A stretch of 64,000 bases of DNA from an uncultured Bacteroides sp. (GCA_944321465.1 CALULL010000017.1:1-64000); one strand, 5' to 3'. Positions 34,074 to 44,094 are shown, numbered from the stretch's first letter. Numbers and translations are program-made. Notes: generated by a model from the sequence alone, not told the origin.

Positions 34074-36434
34074 TTATTCTGCTGCCCCGGCCTTGCCGCC
34101 GGTGTCGGCCTGTAGCCGTAGGCGGGTCTGCTGCAGCACCTGTTCGGCGCGGCGCGCCACCTCGTCGGCCAGCGAGGCAAGTCGTGGCGAAAAGGGCAGG
34201 TCGCGGGCAGCCTCAAGCTGCCTCAGCAGGGCCACGAGGGCGGTCAGGCGCAAGAGGGTGAAGAGGGGTATCATCTTGTGGGCGGTCGCGGCAAGTGCGG
34301 CGGTGTCGGCATCGGCGATGGCTTGCCGCAGGCGTCCGATGCTTTGGGCGGTCTCGTCGGCAAAACTGTGCAGGATGGAGCTGGCCTCGTCGGCATCGCT
34401 GCCCGCAAAGGCGGCAAGGGCTTCAAGGCAGGGGGCATCTTCGTCGTCGCGGCTGTCTGGGGGGGGCGTGTCGGCGGGCTGTCGGGTCTGGGGCACGGCA
34501 TTGTCCACAAGTGCCAGCAACTCGGCAGCGGTGAAGGGCTTTCGCAGGCAGCCGGCGAAGCCATGGGTCGTGAGGTCGCCATCCTGCATGTCGCTGCGGG
34601 CGGTGACGGCAATAATCGGTATGGTGCGTGCCTGCGGTATGTTCGAGGCACGCAGGAGGCTCAGCAGGTCGAAACCGTTCATCGAAGGCATTTGCACGTC
34701 GGTGAGCAGCAGGTCGAACGTGTCTGTGCGCAGGGCTTCGAGCAACTCGTCCACCTGGAGGCAGCACACGCTGTCGATGCCGTTCTGGCGCAACATGGCG
34801 GCGGTCAGGGTGAGCTGTATACGGTCGTCGTCGATGAGCAGCACTTTGCTCAGAGTGCTTGTTGGCGGCATGGCCTTTGGGGGGGCGCCGGTGGAAGAGT
34901 CGGGATTTTCGGAGGCGGGCTGTTGTTGTGGGAAGGGTACCGAAGGCAGAGGGACGCGCACGGTGAACGTGCTGCCTTGTCCCGGTGTGCTGTCGACGCG
35001 GATGTCGCCTTCGAGCAACTGCACCAACATGCGCACGATGGACAGCCCCAGCCCGAAACCTTCCTTGCCTTGCGCTCCCGGCAGGCGGGTGAACTCGTGG
35101 AAGATGCGTTCGCGGTCGGCTTCGTCCATGCCCGGGCCGGTGTCGGCTACCGACACCACAAGGCGGTTCGAGGGCGAGCCGTCGGGCGGTCCCGGCTCGG
35201 TGTGCGCCTTTAGGGTGATGTGTCCTTGGCTGGTAAACTTCACGGCGTTCGACAGCAGGTTGTTGATAATCTGCCGCAGGCGCAGGGGGTCGCTGGCAAA
35301 CGTCCCTTCGAGTTCGGGGGCTATCTGGCAGCGCAACTCCAGCCCCTTGGCGGCGGTCAGAGGCTCGAAGCTGACCGATATCTCCTCCAGCAACTGCGCG
35401 GGCCTGAAGCTGACGCGGTGCACCTCGGTCTTGTGGAGGTCGAGGCGGTGGAAGTCGAGCAGGTCGGTTACGAGTTTCAGCAGGTGCTCGGAAGAGGTCT
35501 TCATGTTGCTAATGTAGAAGCGTTGCCGCTCGTCGGACGAGAGCCGTGCCAGCAGGTCTGCGTAGCCCATGATGGAGCCGAGCGGTGCCTTGAAGTCGTG
35601 GGTTATGGCCAGCATGAGTTTCTCGCGGGTGGCAAGCAGCTCCTCGGCACGCTGCCGGGCCTCTTCCAGTTGGCGGCGGTAGCGGTTGCTTCGCGTCACG
35701 TCGCGGCCTATGAGCACCAGGAAGAAGGCAGCCAGCACCACCGCCCCGGCGGCGATGCCTCCGATGATGTTGGCCGAACGCTGCTGCACGGCCTGCCGTC
35801 TGCTTTCTTCGGCTTCTACCCGCAATCGGGTCTCGGTCTCGTATCCGTGCAGCAGGCTGTCTATACGTGCCGTGATCTGGCGGTTGCGCCGTTGCAGGGC
35901 GTTCTTCCTGCGCTGTGCGGCGACGCTTTCGCTGCGTCGTTCCTTGGCCACGGCCCGCAGGATGCGTTGCAGGGAGTCGGCGGGGTTGTAGGCTTCGAGC
36001 ACCGTGTCCATTGCTACTTCGCGGGTGGTCTTGACGGATACTGCCGAGTCGCGTTTGGAAGGGACGAACGCCTCGGCCAGACGGCGGAAGAAGGTCTTCT
36101 TCTTGGGAGGTGTCACCACGGTGTCTTTATGGACAATGATGCGCCGCTGTACCCGCTGGCGGGTGAATATGGAGTCCTCGATGGCTATGACGCGTTCGAT
36201 GTCGCTGGCCGATATCATGCTGTCGTTGGTCTGGCTCAAGGTGTAGAGCAGCTTGCGGGTATTGCGGTCTTTCTCTTCAAGGAGGGCAAAGAGGCTGTCG
36301 GTCCATTGCACGTCGGCCTCGGCAGTTTGCAGAAGAACGTCCATTTCGCGGCGCACGAAGAACAGCGTGTAGAGCAACGCGCCCAGCAGTAGCGTGTAGC
36401 CAAGGACAATCTTGATGCGCGAGACGTTGTTCAT
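34074..36434 (-). CDS. Hybrid sensor histidine kinase with receiver and Hpt domains
   Basis: A 786-residue membrane kinase. The first span is residues 7-27, a 195-residue periplasmic region follows, and a second span is at 223-245. Then come HisKA with the H-box LAITHDFKAPLGS (His279), HATPase (N-box NNLLSNAVKF, G-boxes DTGPGMD and GFGLGLS), a receiver (DDD at 535-537, phosphoacceptor Asp579, Lys632) and a C-terminal Hpt with TAHKM (His719). It can run a full His-Asp-His phosphorelay to a separate response regulator, which is not in this window. The start overlaps the MATE gene by 4 bases. Confidence 0.93.
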   Translation of the reverse strand: MNNVSRIKIVLGYTLLLGALLYTLFFVRREMDVLLQTAEADVQWTDSLFALLEEKDRNTRKLLYTLSQTNDSMISASDIERVIAIEDSIFTRQRVQRRIIVHKDTVVTPPKKKTFFRRLAEAFVPSKRDSAVSVKTTREVAMDTVLEAYNPADSLQRILRAVAKERRSESVAAQRRKNALQRRNRQITARIDSLLHGYETETRLRVEAEESRRQAVQQRSANIIGGIAAGAVVLAAFFLVLIGRDVTRSNRYRRQLEEARQRAEELLATREKLMLAITHDFKAPLGSIMGYADLLARLSSDERQRFYISNMKTSSEHLLKLVTDLLDFHRLDLHKTEVHRVSFRPAQLLEEISVSFEPLTAAKGLELRCQIAPELEGTFASDPLRLRQIINNLLSNAVKFTSQGHITLKAHTEPGPPDGSPSNRLVVSVADTGPGMDEADRERIFHEFTRLPGAQGKEGFGLGLSIVRMLVQLLEGDIRVDSTPGQGSTFTVRVPLPSVPFPQQQPASENPDSSTGAPPKAMPPTSTLSKVLLIDDDRIQLTLTAAMLRQNGIDSVCCLQVDELLEALRTDTFDLLLTDVQMPSMNGFDLLSLLRASNIPQARTIPIIAVTARSDMQDGDLTTHGFAGCLRKPFTAAELLALVDNAVPQTRQPADTPPPDSRDDEDAPCLEALAAFAGSDADEASSILHSFADETAQSIGRLRQAIADADTAALAATAHKMIPLFTLLRLTALVALLRQLEAARDLPFSPRLASLADEVARRAEQVLQQTRLRLQADTGGKAGAAE

Positions 36435-37789
36435 AGGCGGCCGTCGTTCTGTGTCTCGGTCTGTCGCAGCTTATAGCGGAAGCGTGCCCACAGCATCAGG
36501 CCGGCACTGGTGAGGCCGAAGGGGAACGCCATCCACACGCCCGTCAGCCCCCACCCGAAGGTGAAACCGCACAGATAGCCTATGGGGAGCGACACCACGA
36601 AGTAGGCCACAAAAGCAATCCACATCATCGGGCGGACATCGGCCATGCCGCGCAAGGCGTTGGCGTAGTTTATCTGCAGGCCGTCGCCCAACTGGTAGAC
36701 CAGGAACGGTATGAACAGGGCGGGGATGAGCGCGGCTACCTCTTCGCTGTCGGTAAACCAGCCTCCTACCTCGTAGCGCAGGGCAAAGATGATGCTCGTA
36801 AGCACTATGGCCATGCCCAGAATGAGGTGGAAGCCTGCCTGCGTGGTGCGGCGCACGTTGGTCCAGTCGTGCTGTCCCCGGAAGTTGCTCACGCGCACGG
36901 TTACTGCCGCTCCCATGCCGTAGTACATCATAAAGGTGAACTGCGACACAGTGAGCATGATCTGATGCGATGCCAGGGCGGCTACCCCCAGCCAGCCCAC
37001 CATGATGGTGCTGAAGTTGAACGAGGCCGTCTCCATCCCCATTTGCAGGCCCACGGGCCAGCCCAGCGCGTTAAGGCGGCGGAACAGGGGACGCGAGAAG
37101 CCTGCGCGGAGCAGGCCCTTGCGGTAGGGAGCGAAACGGGGGCTTCCCAGCACGATGGCGGCAAACACCAGCACCATGACGATGCGCGACAGCAGTGTGC
37201 TTAGTCCGGCACCCGTCAGCCCCAGTTCCGGGAAGCCCCACTTGCCATAGATGAGCACGTAGTTGCCCACTACGTTGAGGCTGTTGCCGCCCAGCAGTAT
37301 CCACATGGAGGTCTTGGTGTCGGTGATGCCGTCGGCAAATTGCTTGAAGCCGTTGAACAGCTGCACAAACACCAGCGACACCAGCAGCACGATGTAGTAG
37401 GGACGGATGAGGGGAAGCAACTGGGGCGGTTGTCCCATGCGGTCGACGAAGAAGTAGAGCGCCGTCATTATGGCCGTCAGCAGCAGGGCTACCAGCGTGT
37501 TGGCGGCCAGGCCGGAGCGCAAGGCTTGTCCCGCTCGGTGCCGGTCGCCTTTGCCGTACAGCTCGCCCACGACGGGAGTCAGTCCGTAGCTGAACCCGGT
37601 GCTGAAGATGATGCACAGCGTGAAGAGGTTGTTGACAAACGAAGCTGCCGCCAGCTCTTCCGTGCTGTGGTGTCCCACCATGATGGTGTCGGCAAAGGCC
37701 AAGGCTATCACGCCTGCCTGTCCCACCACGATGGGCAGCCCCAGTCGCAGCAGAGCCTTGTAGTGCTGGGTGTAGGACGCGAGCCTCAC
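36431..37789 (-). CDS. MATE family efflux transporter
   Basis: A 452-residue protein with about twelve spans, of the DinF/NorM superfamily. Features: [24 protein letters not shown] near the N-terminus, the family [23 protein letters not shown], and a symmetric second half starting near [26 protein letters not shown] proteins export cationic drugs or metabolites by Na+ or H+ antiport; substrate unknown. It overlaps both the PPIase gene (4 bases) and the kinase gene (4 bases), so the three are one translationally coupled operon. Confidence 0.92.
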   Translation of the reverse strand: MRLASYTQHYKALLRLGLPIVVGQAGVIALAFADTIMVGHHSTEELAAASFVNNLFTLCIIFSTGFSYGLTPVVGELYGKGDRHRAGQALRSGLAANTLVALLLTAIMTALYFFVDRMGQPPQLLPLIRPYYIVLLVSLVFVQLFNGFKQFADGITDTKTSMWILLGGNSLNVVGNYVLIYGKWGFPELGLTGAGLSTLLSRIVMVLVFAAIVLGSPRFAPYRKGLLRAGFSRPLFRRLNALGWPVGLQMGMETASFNFSTIMVGWLGVAALASHQIMLTVSQFTFMMYYGMGAAVTVRVSNFRGQHDWTNVRRTTQAGFHLILGMAIVLTSIIFALRYEVGGWFTDSEEVAALIPALFIPFLVYQLGDGLQINYANALRGMADVRPMMWIAFVAYFVVSLPIGYLCGFTFGWGLTGVWMAFPFGLTSAGLMLWARFRYKLRQTETQNDGRL

Positions 37790-38625
37790 AACAGTTCCAC
37801 CTTAATTATCCGCACGTCGTCGGTGGGGCGGTCGCGGCGGTCGGTTTTCACCCGTTGTATCTTGTCCACCACGTCCATGCCTTCTTCCACTTCCCCGAAG
37901 ACGGTGTACTCGCCGTCCAGGTGTGGCGCTCCGCCCACGGTGGTGTAGGCTTCGCGCTGCTCGGGCGTGAAGGTAAAAGGCGGCAGCTGGTCCACCTCGG
38001 CTTCGGCTTGGGCGATAAGCTCGTCTTGCAGGCGCATCAGTCCTTCCTGGTCGCCGGCGCGTTGCATTTTGTAGATTTCCGTCATGTGTCCGCGGGCCAG
38101 GCGGTTAAAGGCGTTGTTCAGGCGCACCTGGTTCATCTGCATCTCCATGTCGGCCAGCGTGGAGTCGTTGTACACTTTGCCCGTGACGATGTAGAACTGG
38201 CAGCCCGATGACTCCTTCTTAGGATTGACCTGGTCGCTTTGGCGTGCTGCCGACAGGGCACCGCGTTTGTGGAAGTACTTGGGGTAGACAAACTCGGCAG
38301 GGATGGTGTAGCCCACGTCGCCCGTTCCGAGAGCCTTGCCTTGTGGGGCATCCTTCGACGTGGGGTCTCCGGCCTGTATCATGAAGTCTTTGATTACTCT
38401 GTGGAACAGCGTGCCGTCGTAGGTGCCGTCCTGAGCCAGCTTGACGAAGTTGTCGCGATGGCGTGGCGTGTCGTCGTAGAGGCGCACCACGATGTTGCCC
38501 ATGCTTGTCTCGATTTTCAGTCTTGTACCTGTTTCCATGTTGTTGCTTTTGTTTGGTCCTGGCTTGCAGGCCGTCAGGCCGCAGACCAGTAGAGTTAATA
38601 CTGTGATAATGCGTAGTCGGTTCAT
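37786..38625 (-). CDS. Cyclophilin-type peptidyl-prolyl isomerase, lipoprotein
   Basis: A 279-residue periplasmic cyclophilin. The signal [20 protein letters not shown] has a lipobox (Cys20), which sets the start at 38625. The cyclophilin domain shows [38 protein letters not shown] (catalytic Arg in FHRV) and, after an inserted helical segment of about 70 residues ([20 protein letters not shown]), [20 protein letters not shown]. It should speed up folding of exported proteins. First gene of the PPIase-MATE-kinase operon. Confidence 0.92.
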   Translation of the reverse strand: MNRLRIITVLTLLVCGLTACKPGPNKSNNMETGTRLKIETSMGNIVVRLYDDTPRHRDNFVKLAQDGTYDGTLFHRVIKDFMIQAGDPTSKDAPQGKALGTGDVGYTIPAEFVYPKYFHKRGALSAARQSDQVNPKKESSGCQFYIVTGKVYNDSTLADMEMQMNQVRLNNAFNRLARGHMTEIYKMQRAGDQEGLMRLQDELIAQAEAEVDQLPPFTFTPEQREAYTTVGGAPHLDGEYTVFGEVEEGMDVVDKIQRVKTDRRDRPTDDVRIIKVELL

Positions 38626-38720
38626 CTGTGTGGCTGTTGTTAGTGCCCCTGCCGTCGCAGTCCTGCCCGTGCCCGGGGTTTCGGTCCGTCTGTCGGGGCA
38701 GTCCGTTGGCCGGGAAACCG

Positions 38721-38802
38721 CCATAGGTTTGCCTGCCTGGTGGTACAGGTCTGCCCGCAGCCGGGCACAAGTGTGCCGCCCGGCGGGGAAAGGTGTGCCC
38801 GG
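38721..38802. repeat. 22-bp-pitch palindromic array 9 (four units)
   Basis: Units start at 38721, 38743, 38765 and 38787; centres read AGG, AGG, AAG, AGG. It lies between the PPIase start (38625) and its predicted promoter box (38860-38867), so it would be transcribed in a 5' leader of about 230 bases. Confidence 0.9.
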
Positions 38803-38859
38803 AAGGGGGCTTTCCCTTGTGGCCCGGGCGGGTGCCCGGTGGCCGTCCGGGAGCGGCGG

Positions 38860-38867
38860 CAAAGATA
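38860..38867 (-). promoter_or_regulatory. -7 box for the PPIase-MATE-kinase operon
   Basis: TATCTTTG on the minus strand, 235 bases from the PPIase start. No better match lies nearer the gene. Confidence 0.45.
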
Positions 38868-39368
38868 CGAAATCGCATCCATTCGTACAACAACGCCCAT
38901 TGCCCTGCTTCGTTTCGTGCCGTGCTGCTCTTCCGGCTGCGATGGAGGGGACGGGACGGGCGGATGACTGCCTGTTTGACATGGACTCAGGTGCTGTGTG
39001 TCAGGGATAAATGACGAATCGGACGAGGCGGATGAGGACCGGCGTGGTGGGGAGTGTATGCGTGTCGGAGCAAAAAAGTATGCCGATGGAGTGGGATTTC
39101 CTGTTTTTATTCTTACTTTTGCCAGACCAACACGGTGTTGGCACACTAACCCGAAAACCACAAGACCTATGCGCGGACAACATTCATACGGCATCCTTGC
39201 GGCGGCGTTGAGCTGTCGGTTCATGCCCTTGCGGGGGCAAGCGCGGATAGGTTCTCAGGCTACTTTGTTTTTCAAGGGATAATTCTTTTCTTCCTGCCGG
39301 GCAGGCAAGGGCGATGCCGTGGTCTGCCGTTGCCGGGAAGTCGTCACACAACTAAACGCATACGGACA
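38868..39368. other. Gene-free stretch holding the thrA promoter and leader
   Basis: No convincing gene was seen in these 500 bases. A plus-strand -7 box (TACTTTTG) lies at 39114-39121, which gives thrA a leader of about 240 bases. The leader has two GC-rich hairpins (CCCTTGCGGGGGCAAG near 39226, and CCTGCCGGGCAGG near 39295). A 37-codon frame starts at ATG 39169, but it has only one Thr codon, so a threonine-type attenuator peptide is not supported. The part left of 39100 shows nothing I can interpret. Confidence 0.5.
39114..39121 (+). promoter_or_regulatory. -7 box for thrA-apgM
   Basis: TACTTTTG, 247 bases upstream of the thrA start codon. Confidence 0.45.
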
Positions 39369-41804
39369 ATGAAAGTAATGAAATTCGGTGGTACCTCGGT
39401 GGGCACCGCAAGCAGCATATTGGCAGTAAAGCATATTGTGGAATCGGCAGGCGACGAGCCGCTCATCGTGGTAGTGTCGGCCTTGGGCGGAGTCACCGAC
39501 CTGTTGCTGCGCACGTCGGTCGTGGCCGCAGCGGGCGATGCCGGTTATGAGTCTGGTCTCGGGCAGCTGGAGGCTCGGCACGTCGACATGGTGCGTCAGA
39601 TTTTTCCTTCGGGCCCGGTGCAGGAGGAGATGCTGGCCCGGGTGGGCAGCCTGCTCGGCGAGCTGCGGAACATTTTCCAAGGCATTTACCTCATCAAGGA
39701 CCTGTCGCAGAAGACCTCGGACACCATCGTGAGCTACGGTGAGCGTATGTCGTCCATCATCGCCGCCCGGTTGCTGGGGGCCGAGTGGTTCGACTCGCGC
39801 GACTTTATCAAGACCGAAAAGAAGCACTCGAAGCACATCTTGGACAAGGAGCTGACCAACCGTCTGGTGCGTGACACCTTTGCTCGGATGCCCCGTCTGT
39901 CGCTCGTGCCGGGGTTCATCTCTACGGACAAGACTACGGGCGAGGTGACCAATCTGGGCAGGGGAGGGTCGGACTACACGGCTTCCATCATCGCCGCAGC
40001 CCTCGATGCCGACTCGCTGGAAATATGGACCGACGTGGACGGCTTTATGACCGCCGACCCGAAAGTCATCTCCACGGCCTACACCATAGGCGAGCTGAGC
40101 TACGCCGAGGCTACTGAGCTGTGCAACTTCGGCGCGAAGGTGGTCTATCCGCCTACTATCTACCCCGTGTTCCACAAGAACATCCCCATACGCATAAAGA
40201 ATACCTTCAACCCCGGCGGCAGGGGCACCGTCATCCGCAAAGGGGCGCACAGTCCGCAGGACAGACCTATCAAGGGTATCTCGTCCATTAACGACACGAG
40301 CCTCATCACCGTACAGGGCCTTGGCATGGTGGGCGTGATAGGCGTGAACTACCGCATCTTCCGCGCCTTGGCCAAGAACGGCATCAGCGTGTTCCTTGTG
40401 TCGCAGGCATCGTCCGAGAACTCTACCTCGATAGGCGTGCGCAACGCCGATGCCGACTTGGCTTGTTCCGTTCTCGACGAGGAGTTTGCCAAAGAAATCG
40501 AGTTGGGCGAAATCTCGCCCATGCATGCACGGAAGGGCCTGGCCACCGTGGCCATCGTGGGCGAGAACATGCGCCATACGCCGGGCGTGGCCGGTAAACT
40601 GTTTGGCACCTTGGGACGCAATGGCATCAACGTCATCTCCTGTGCGCAAGGAGCGGGGCAGACCAACCTTTCGTTTGTCATCGAAGGTGAGCTGCTTCGC
40701 AAGTCGCTCAATGTCATCCACGACTCGTTCTTTCTCTCCGAATATCAGGTCCTCAATCTGTTTGTCTGCGGCATAGGCACCGTGGGGCGTAGCCTGCTGG
40801 AGCAGATACAGGGTCAACGGCAGCGGCTGATGCAGGAGAACGGGTTGCAGCTTAACGTAGTCGGTATAGCCGACAGCCATCATGCTTTGTTCGACCGCGA
40901 CGGAATAGACCTCGCTTCTTACCGCCAGCGTCTGGCCGACGAGGGAATGCCCAATGCCGACGGTACTCTGCTACGTGAGATTGAAGGGATGAACATCTTT
41001 AACTCCGTGTTCGTAGACTGTACGGCCAGTGCCGACGTGGCTGCGCTCTACGGGGAGCTGTTGCGTCACAATGTCTCGGTAGTGGCCGCCAACAAGATAG
41101 CCGCTTCGTCGTCCTACGATGACTACAGGATGCTGAAGCAGACGGCACGCTGGCGCGGTGTCAAGTTCCTTTTTGAGACCAATGTCGGCGCAGGGTTGCC
41201 CATCATCAACACAATAAACGACCTCATACACAGCGGAGATAAGATACTGAAGATTGAGGCTGTGCTGAGCGGGACGCTCAACTACATTTTCAACAAGATA
41301 GGCGAAGGCACCCCCTTCAGCCAGGCTGTGCGGCAGGCGTGCGAGGAGGGCTACTCTGAACCCGACCCCCGTGTGGACCTCAGCGGGCGCGATGTTATCC
41401 GCAAGCTTGTCATCCTGGCTCGTGAGGCGGGCTACCGTCTGGAACAGAGCGATGTCGAGGTGCGCCCCTTCCTGCCGCAGGATTACTTCGACGGTCCGCT
41501 TCCCGACTTCTGGGACCGGCTCCCATTGCAGGATGCCCATTTCGAGCAGTACAGGCAGGCTCTCGAAGCCAGGCATTGCCGTTGGCGCTTCGTGGCCCGT
41601 CTGGAGCAAGGCCATGCTACGGTGGGGCTTGAAGAAGTGGACGGCACCCACCCCTTCTATCCGCTGGAGGGGAGCAACAACATCATCCTGCTCACCACCG
41701 AACGCTACCGCGAGTATCCTATGATGATTCAAGGCTACGGAGCGGGAGCCAGCGTGACGGCTGCAGGCGTGTTTGCCGACATTATGAGCATTGCCAACGT
41801 ATGA
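39369..41804 (+). CDS. thrA: Bifunctional aspartokinase / homoserine dehydrogenase
   Basis: An 811-residue fused enzyme for the first and third steps of the threonine/methionine branch. The aspartokinase part begins MKVMKFGGTSVG and shows FISTDKTTGEVTNLGRGGSD and WTDVDGFMTADP. Two ACT regulatory segments lie at about residues 315-455 (ISSINDTSLITVQGLGMVGV, VAIVGENMRHTPGVAGKLF), where threonine feedback is expected. The homoserine dehydrogenase part starts near residue 460 with GIGTVGRSLLEQI (NAD(P) loop), then ANKIAASS and GTLNYIFNKIGEG. The ATG at 39369 is chosen because it opens the kinase motif. Its stop overlaps the next start. Confidence 0.96.
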   Translation: MKVMKFGGTSVGTASSILAVKHIVESAGDEPLIVVVSALGGVTDLLLRTSVVAAAGDAGYESGLGQLEARHVDMVRQIFPSGPVQEEMLARVGSLLGELRNIFQGIYLIKDLSQKTSDTIVSYGERMSSIIAARLLGAEWFDSRDFIKTEKKHSKHILDKELTNRLVRDTFARMPRLSLVPGFISTDKTTGEVTNLGRGGSDYTASIIAAALDADSLEIWTDVDGFMTADPKVISTAYTIGELSYAEATELCNFGAKVVYPPTIYPVFHKNIPIRIKNTFNPGGRGTVIRKGAHSPQDRPIKGISSINDTSLITVQGLGMVGVIGVNYRIFRALAKNGISVFLVSQASSENSTSIGVRNADADLACSVLDEEFAKEIELGEISPMHARKGLATVAIVGENMRHTPGVAGKLFGTLGRNGINVISCAQGAGQTNLSFVIEGELLRKSLNVIHDSFFLSEYQVLNLFVCGIGTVGRSLLEQIQGQRQRLMQENGLQLNVVGIADSHHALFDRDGIDLASYRQRLADEGMPNADGTLLREIEGMNIFNSVFVDCTASADVAALYGELLRHNVSVVAANKIAASSSYDDYRMLKQTARWRGVKFLFETNVGAGLPIINTINDLIHSGDKILKIEAVLSGTLNYIFNKIGEGTPFSQAVRQACEEGYSEPDPRVDLSGRDVIRKLVILAREAGYRLEQSDVEVRPFLPQDYFDGPLPDFWDRLPLQDAHFEQYRQALEARHCRWRFVARLEQGHATVGLEEVDGTHPFYPLEGSNNIILLTTERYREYPMMIQGYGAGASVTAAGVFADIMSIANV

Positions 41805-43039
41805 CCACAGCCGCGCTGCACCCCAAACGTCTGGTCGTGCTTGTGGACGGCATGGCCGACGAAGGACGCGACACGCCCCTTTGCCTGGCCCACACGCCCT
41901 GCATGGACTTGCTGGCACGCCTTGGGCGCACGGGGCTGCTGCGTACCATTCCGCCCGGCTATCCTCCCGGCAGCGAGGCGGGCATACTTTCCATCCTGGG
42001 CTACGACTTGAGCCGTTGCTTCCCCGGGAGGGGTGCTCTTGAGGCTGTAGGCTTGGGTGTGGACTTGCGCCCTTCGGACGTGGCTTTCCGTTGCAACTTG
42101 GTGCATGTCGACGCGTCGGGCCGTTTGGCCGACTATGCTGCTGGCGGCATTACCACCGGTGAGGCTGCGCAGTTGGCTTCGGCCTTGCAGCAGAGCCTTG
42201 GCGGCGGTCGTGTCCGTTTCCTTGCCGGGACGGAGCACCGCCTGTTGTTGCTGTTGGCCGACGGGATGCCGGGTGTGCGTTGTGTCTCCCCGCTCGATGC
42301 CTTGCGCCGCCCCTTGCTCTCGTCCCTGCCTGCGGGACATTCGCCCGATGCCGCCCTGTTGCGTTCGCTGGTGCTTCGCTCCCGCGAGGTGCTCGAAGGG
42401 CACGAGGTAAATCGTTTGCGCCGACTGCGGGGCTTGCCGACAGCCAATGCCATCTGGCCCTACGGGCCGGGGCATTGTCCTGTGTTGCCACCCTTGTCGG
42501 CCTTGCATCCTGCCCTGCGGACGGGTGCCGTGGTAGCGGCTCCGGGATTGGTGAGGGGCATAGGCCGTTGTGCGGGCCTGCGTGTGCCGGATGTGCCCGG
42601 GGCTACGGGCGGCTACGACACCGACTATGCGGCCAAGGCCGGTGCCGCTTTGCGGGCGTTGCAGGTCGAGGATTTTGTGCTCTTGCACGTCGAGGCCGCC
42701 GACACTGCCGGACACGAGGGCGACCGCGAGCGCAAGAGGCTGGTGCTGGAGGACGTGGACCGTCTCGTCGTGCGTCCTTTGTACGACGAACTGGCCCGCT
42801 GGTCGCAGCCCGTCACCCTCGTGGTGTTGCCCGACCACGCCACGCCTTGCAGCCTGCGTGTGCATACGGCTGCTCCCGTGCCCTACCTCGTATGGCGGCG
42901 CGGCATCGGACCCGACGGCGCGACCGCGTTCAACGAGGAGGCCGTGGCTCGTTGCCATCCCCGGGCTGACGAGGCGGCTGTTGCTGCACCCGGCCGGACG
43001 GTTGGGGCGGTGCAGGGAATAAGTGTGCTCGAACTGTGA
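41801..43039 (+). CDS. ApgM-like cofactor-independent phosphoglycerate mutase homologue, possible homoserine kinase
   Basis: A 412-residue alkaline-phosphatase-superfamily protein. Motifs: VVLVDGMADEG (metal Asp), PPGYPPGSEAGILSILGYD (Ser nucleophile region), FVLLHVEAADTAGHEG and LVVLPDHATPC (metal ligands). The archaeal-type ApgM interconverts 2- and 3-phosphoglycerate. In Bacteroidetes this gene follows thrA, and annotations propose it as a replacement homoserine kinase (ThrB); that is inference from context, not proven. The start overlaps the thrA stop by four bases. No thrC follows. Confidence 0.8.
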   Translation: MTTAALHPKRLVVLVDGMADEGRDTPLCLAHTPCMDLLARLGRTGLLRTIPPGYPPGSEAGILSILGYDLSRCFPGRGALEAVGLGVDLRPSDVAFRCNLVHVDASGRLADYAAGGITTGEAAQLASALQQSLGGGRVRFLAGTEHRLLLLLADGMPGVRCVSPLDALRRPLLSSLPAGHSPDAALLRSLVLRSREVLEGHEVNRLRRLRGLPTANAIWPYGPGHCPVLPPLSALHPALRTGAVVAAPGLVRGIGRCAGLRVPDVPGATGGYDTDYAAKAGAALRALQVEDFVLLHVEAADTAGHEGDRERKRLVLEDVDRLVVRPLYDELARWSQPVTLVVLPDHATPCSLRVHTAAPVPYLVWRRGIGPDGATAFNEEAVARCHPRADEAAVAAPGRTVGAVQGISVLEL

Positions 43040-43052
43040 GTCCGGGAGGTCC

Positions 43053-43919
43053 TTAGTCCTTTGCCTGGTGCACCGTCAGCTGCGGGAACGGGAAGCCGAT
43101 GCCTTCGCGGTTGAACACCGCGTAGATGGTCTTGTTCATGTCGAAGAACACGTCCCAGTAGTCCTCGCTCTTCACCCAGACACGTATCACTACATTCACA
43201 CTGCTGTCGGCCAGGGCCGTCAGGGCGATTGTCGGTGCTGGCTTGTCCAGTACCCGCTTGTCGGCGGCGAGGATGGTGCGGATGGTTGCTTCCACCTTGT
43301 CGTAGTCCGAGCCATACTCCACTCCCACAGTCCAGTCCACGCGGCGCAGCTCTTCGCGGCTGTAGTTGGTGATTACCCCGCTGCTCAGGGTGCCGTTGGG
43401 GATGTAGACCACCTTGTTGTCAAACGTCGTCAGGATGGTATGGAAAATCTGTATCTCGCGCACTACGCCCGTCTCGCCCTGGCATTCCACCGTGTCGCCC
43501 ACCTTGTAGGGCTTGAACAGCAGTACGATGAGCCCCCCGGCGAAGTTCTGCAGGTTGCCCGACAGGGCCATGCCCACTGCTACGCCGGCCGAGGCCAGCA
43601 GGGCGGCAAACGAGGTAGTCTCCACGCCCAGTTTGGATACTACGGCCACGATGAGCAGCACCGTGAGCAGGATGCTGACAAAGCTGCGCACGAAGCTCTG
43701 TATGCTTGGCTCCACTTTGCGGCGTTCCAAGAGCCGGGCCACCATTTTGTTGATGAACGAGATGAGAAACCGTCCCACGATGAAAATCACCAGTGCGGCC
43801 AAAATGTGCTTGCCTGCCGTCGTGCCCCAGTCGAGGAGACTTTGCAGCAGGTGTTCCAGTTTGCCGACTTCGGCTGCCGCGTTCTCGGCTGCGGCGGCCT
43901 GCAATAGATGCGTAATCAT
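43053..43919 (-). CDS. Small-conductance mechanosensitive channel (MscS family)
   Basis: A 288-residue MscS channel that opens on hypo-osmotic shock. Three N-terminal spans precede the pore helix, TTSFAALLASAGVAVGMALSG followed by NLQNFAGGLIVLLFKPYKVGD, which is the canonical Ala/Gly-packed TM3 and beta-domain entry. The C-terminal alpha/beta domain follows (RVDWTVGVEYGSDYDKVE). Length equals E. coli MscS. It is convergent with apgM with a 13-base gap. Confidence 0.95.
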   Translation of the reverse strand: MITHLLQAAAAENAAAEVGKLEHLLQSLLDWGTTAGKHILAALVIFIVGRFLISFINKMVARLLERRKVEPSIQSFVRSFVSILLTVLLIVAVVSKLGVETTSFAALLASAGVAVGMALSGNLQNFAGGLIVLLFKPYKVGDTVECQGETGVVREIQIFHTILTTFDNKVVYIPNGTLSSGVITNYSREELRRVDWTVGVEYGSDYDKVEATIRTILAADKRVLDKPAPTIALTALADSSVNVVIRVWVKSEDYWDVFFDMNKTIYAVFNREGIGFPFPQLTVHQAKD

Positions 43920-43957
43920 TGTTCCTGTGTTTTAAGTAAAGTTTATGTTCCTGTGGG

Positions 43958-43965
43958 CAAATATA
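43958..43965 (-). promoter_or_regulatory. -7 box for mscS
   Basis: TATATTTG on the minus strand, 39 bases from the start. Confidence 0.5.
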
Positions 43966-44094
43966 GGCAAAGAGGCCGGTTTCAGGAAAGAATAGGGGCG
44001 GAAAGGTGCTGCCTTTTTTCGCCTGCCGCGTGTGGAGGCGGTGTTTCCGGGGGTCCTGCGGCCTCTTTGGCGGGTGACTGAGGCCCCTCTGGGG

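Noticed and set aside
39169..39282. 37-codon leader peptide before thrA
   Set aside because: It has only one Thr codon and no run of Thr or Ile codons, so an attenuator role is not supported.
39255..40883. 542-residue minus-strand frame across thrA
   Set aside because: Antisense shadow of aspartokinase, with no recognisable motif.
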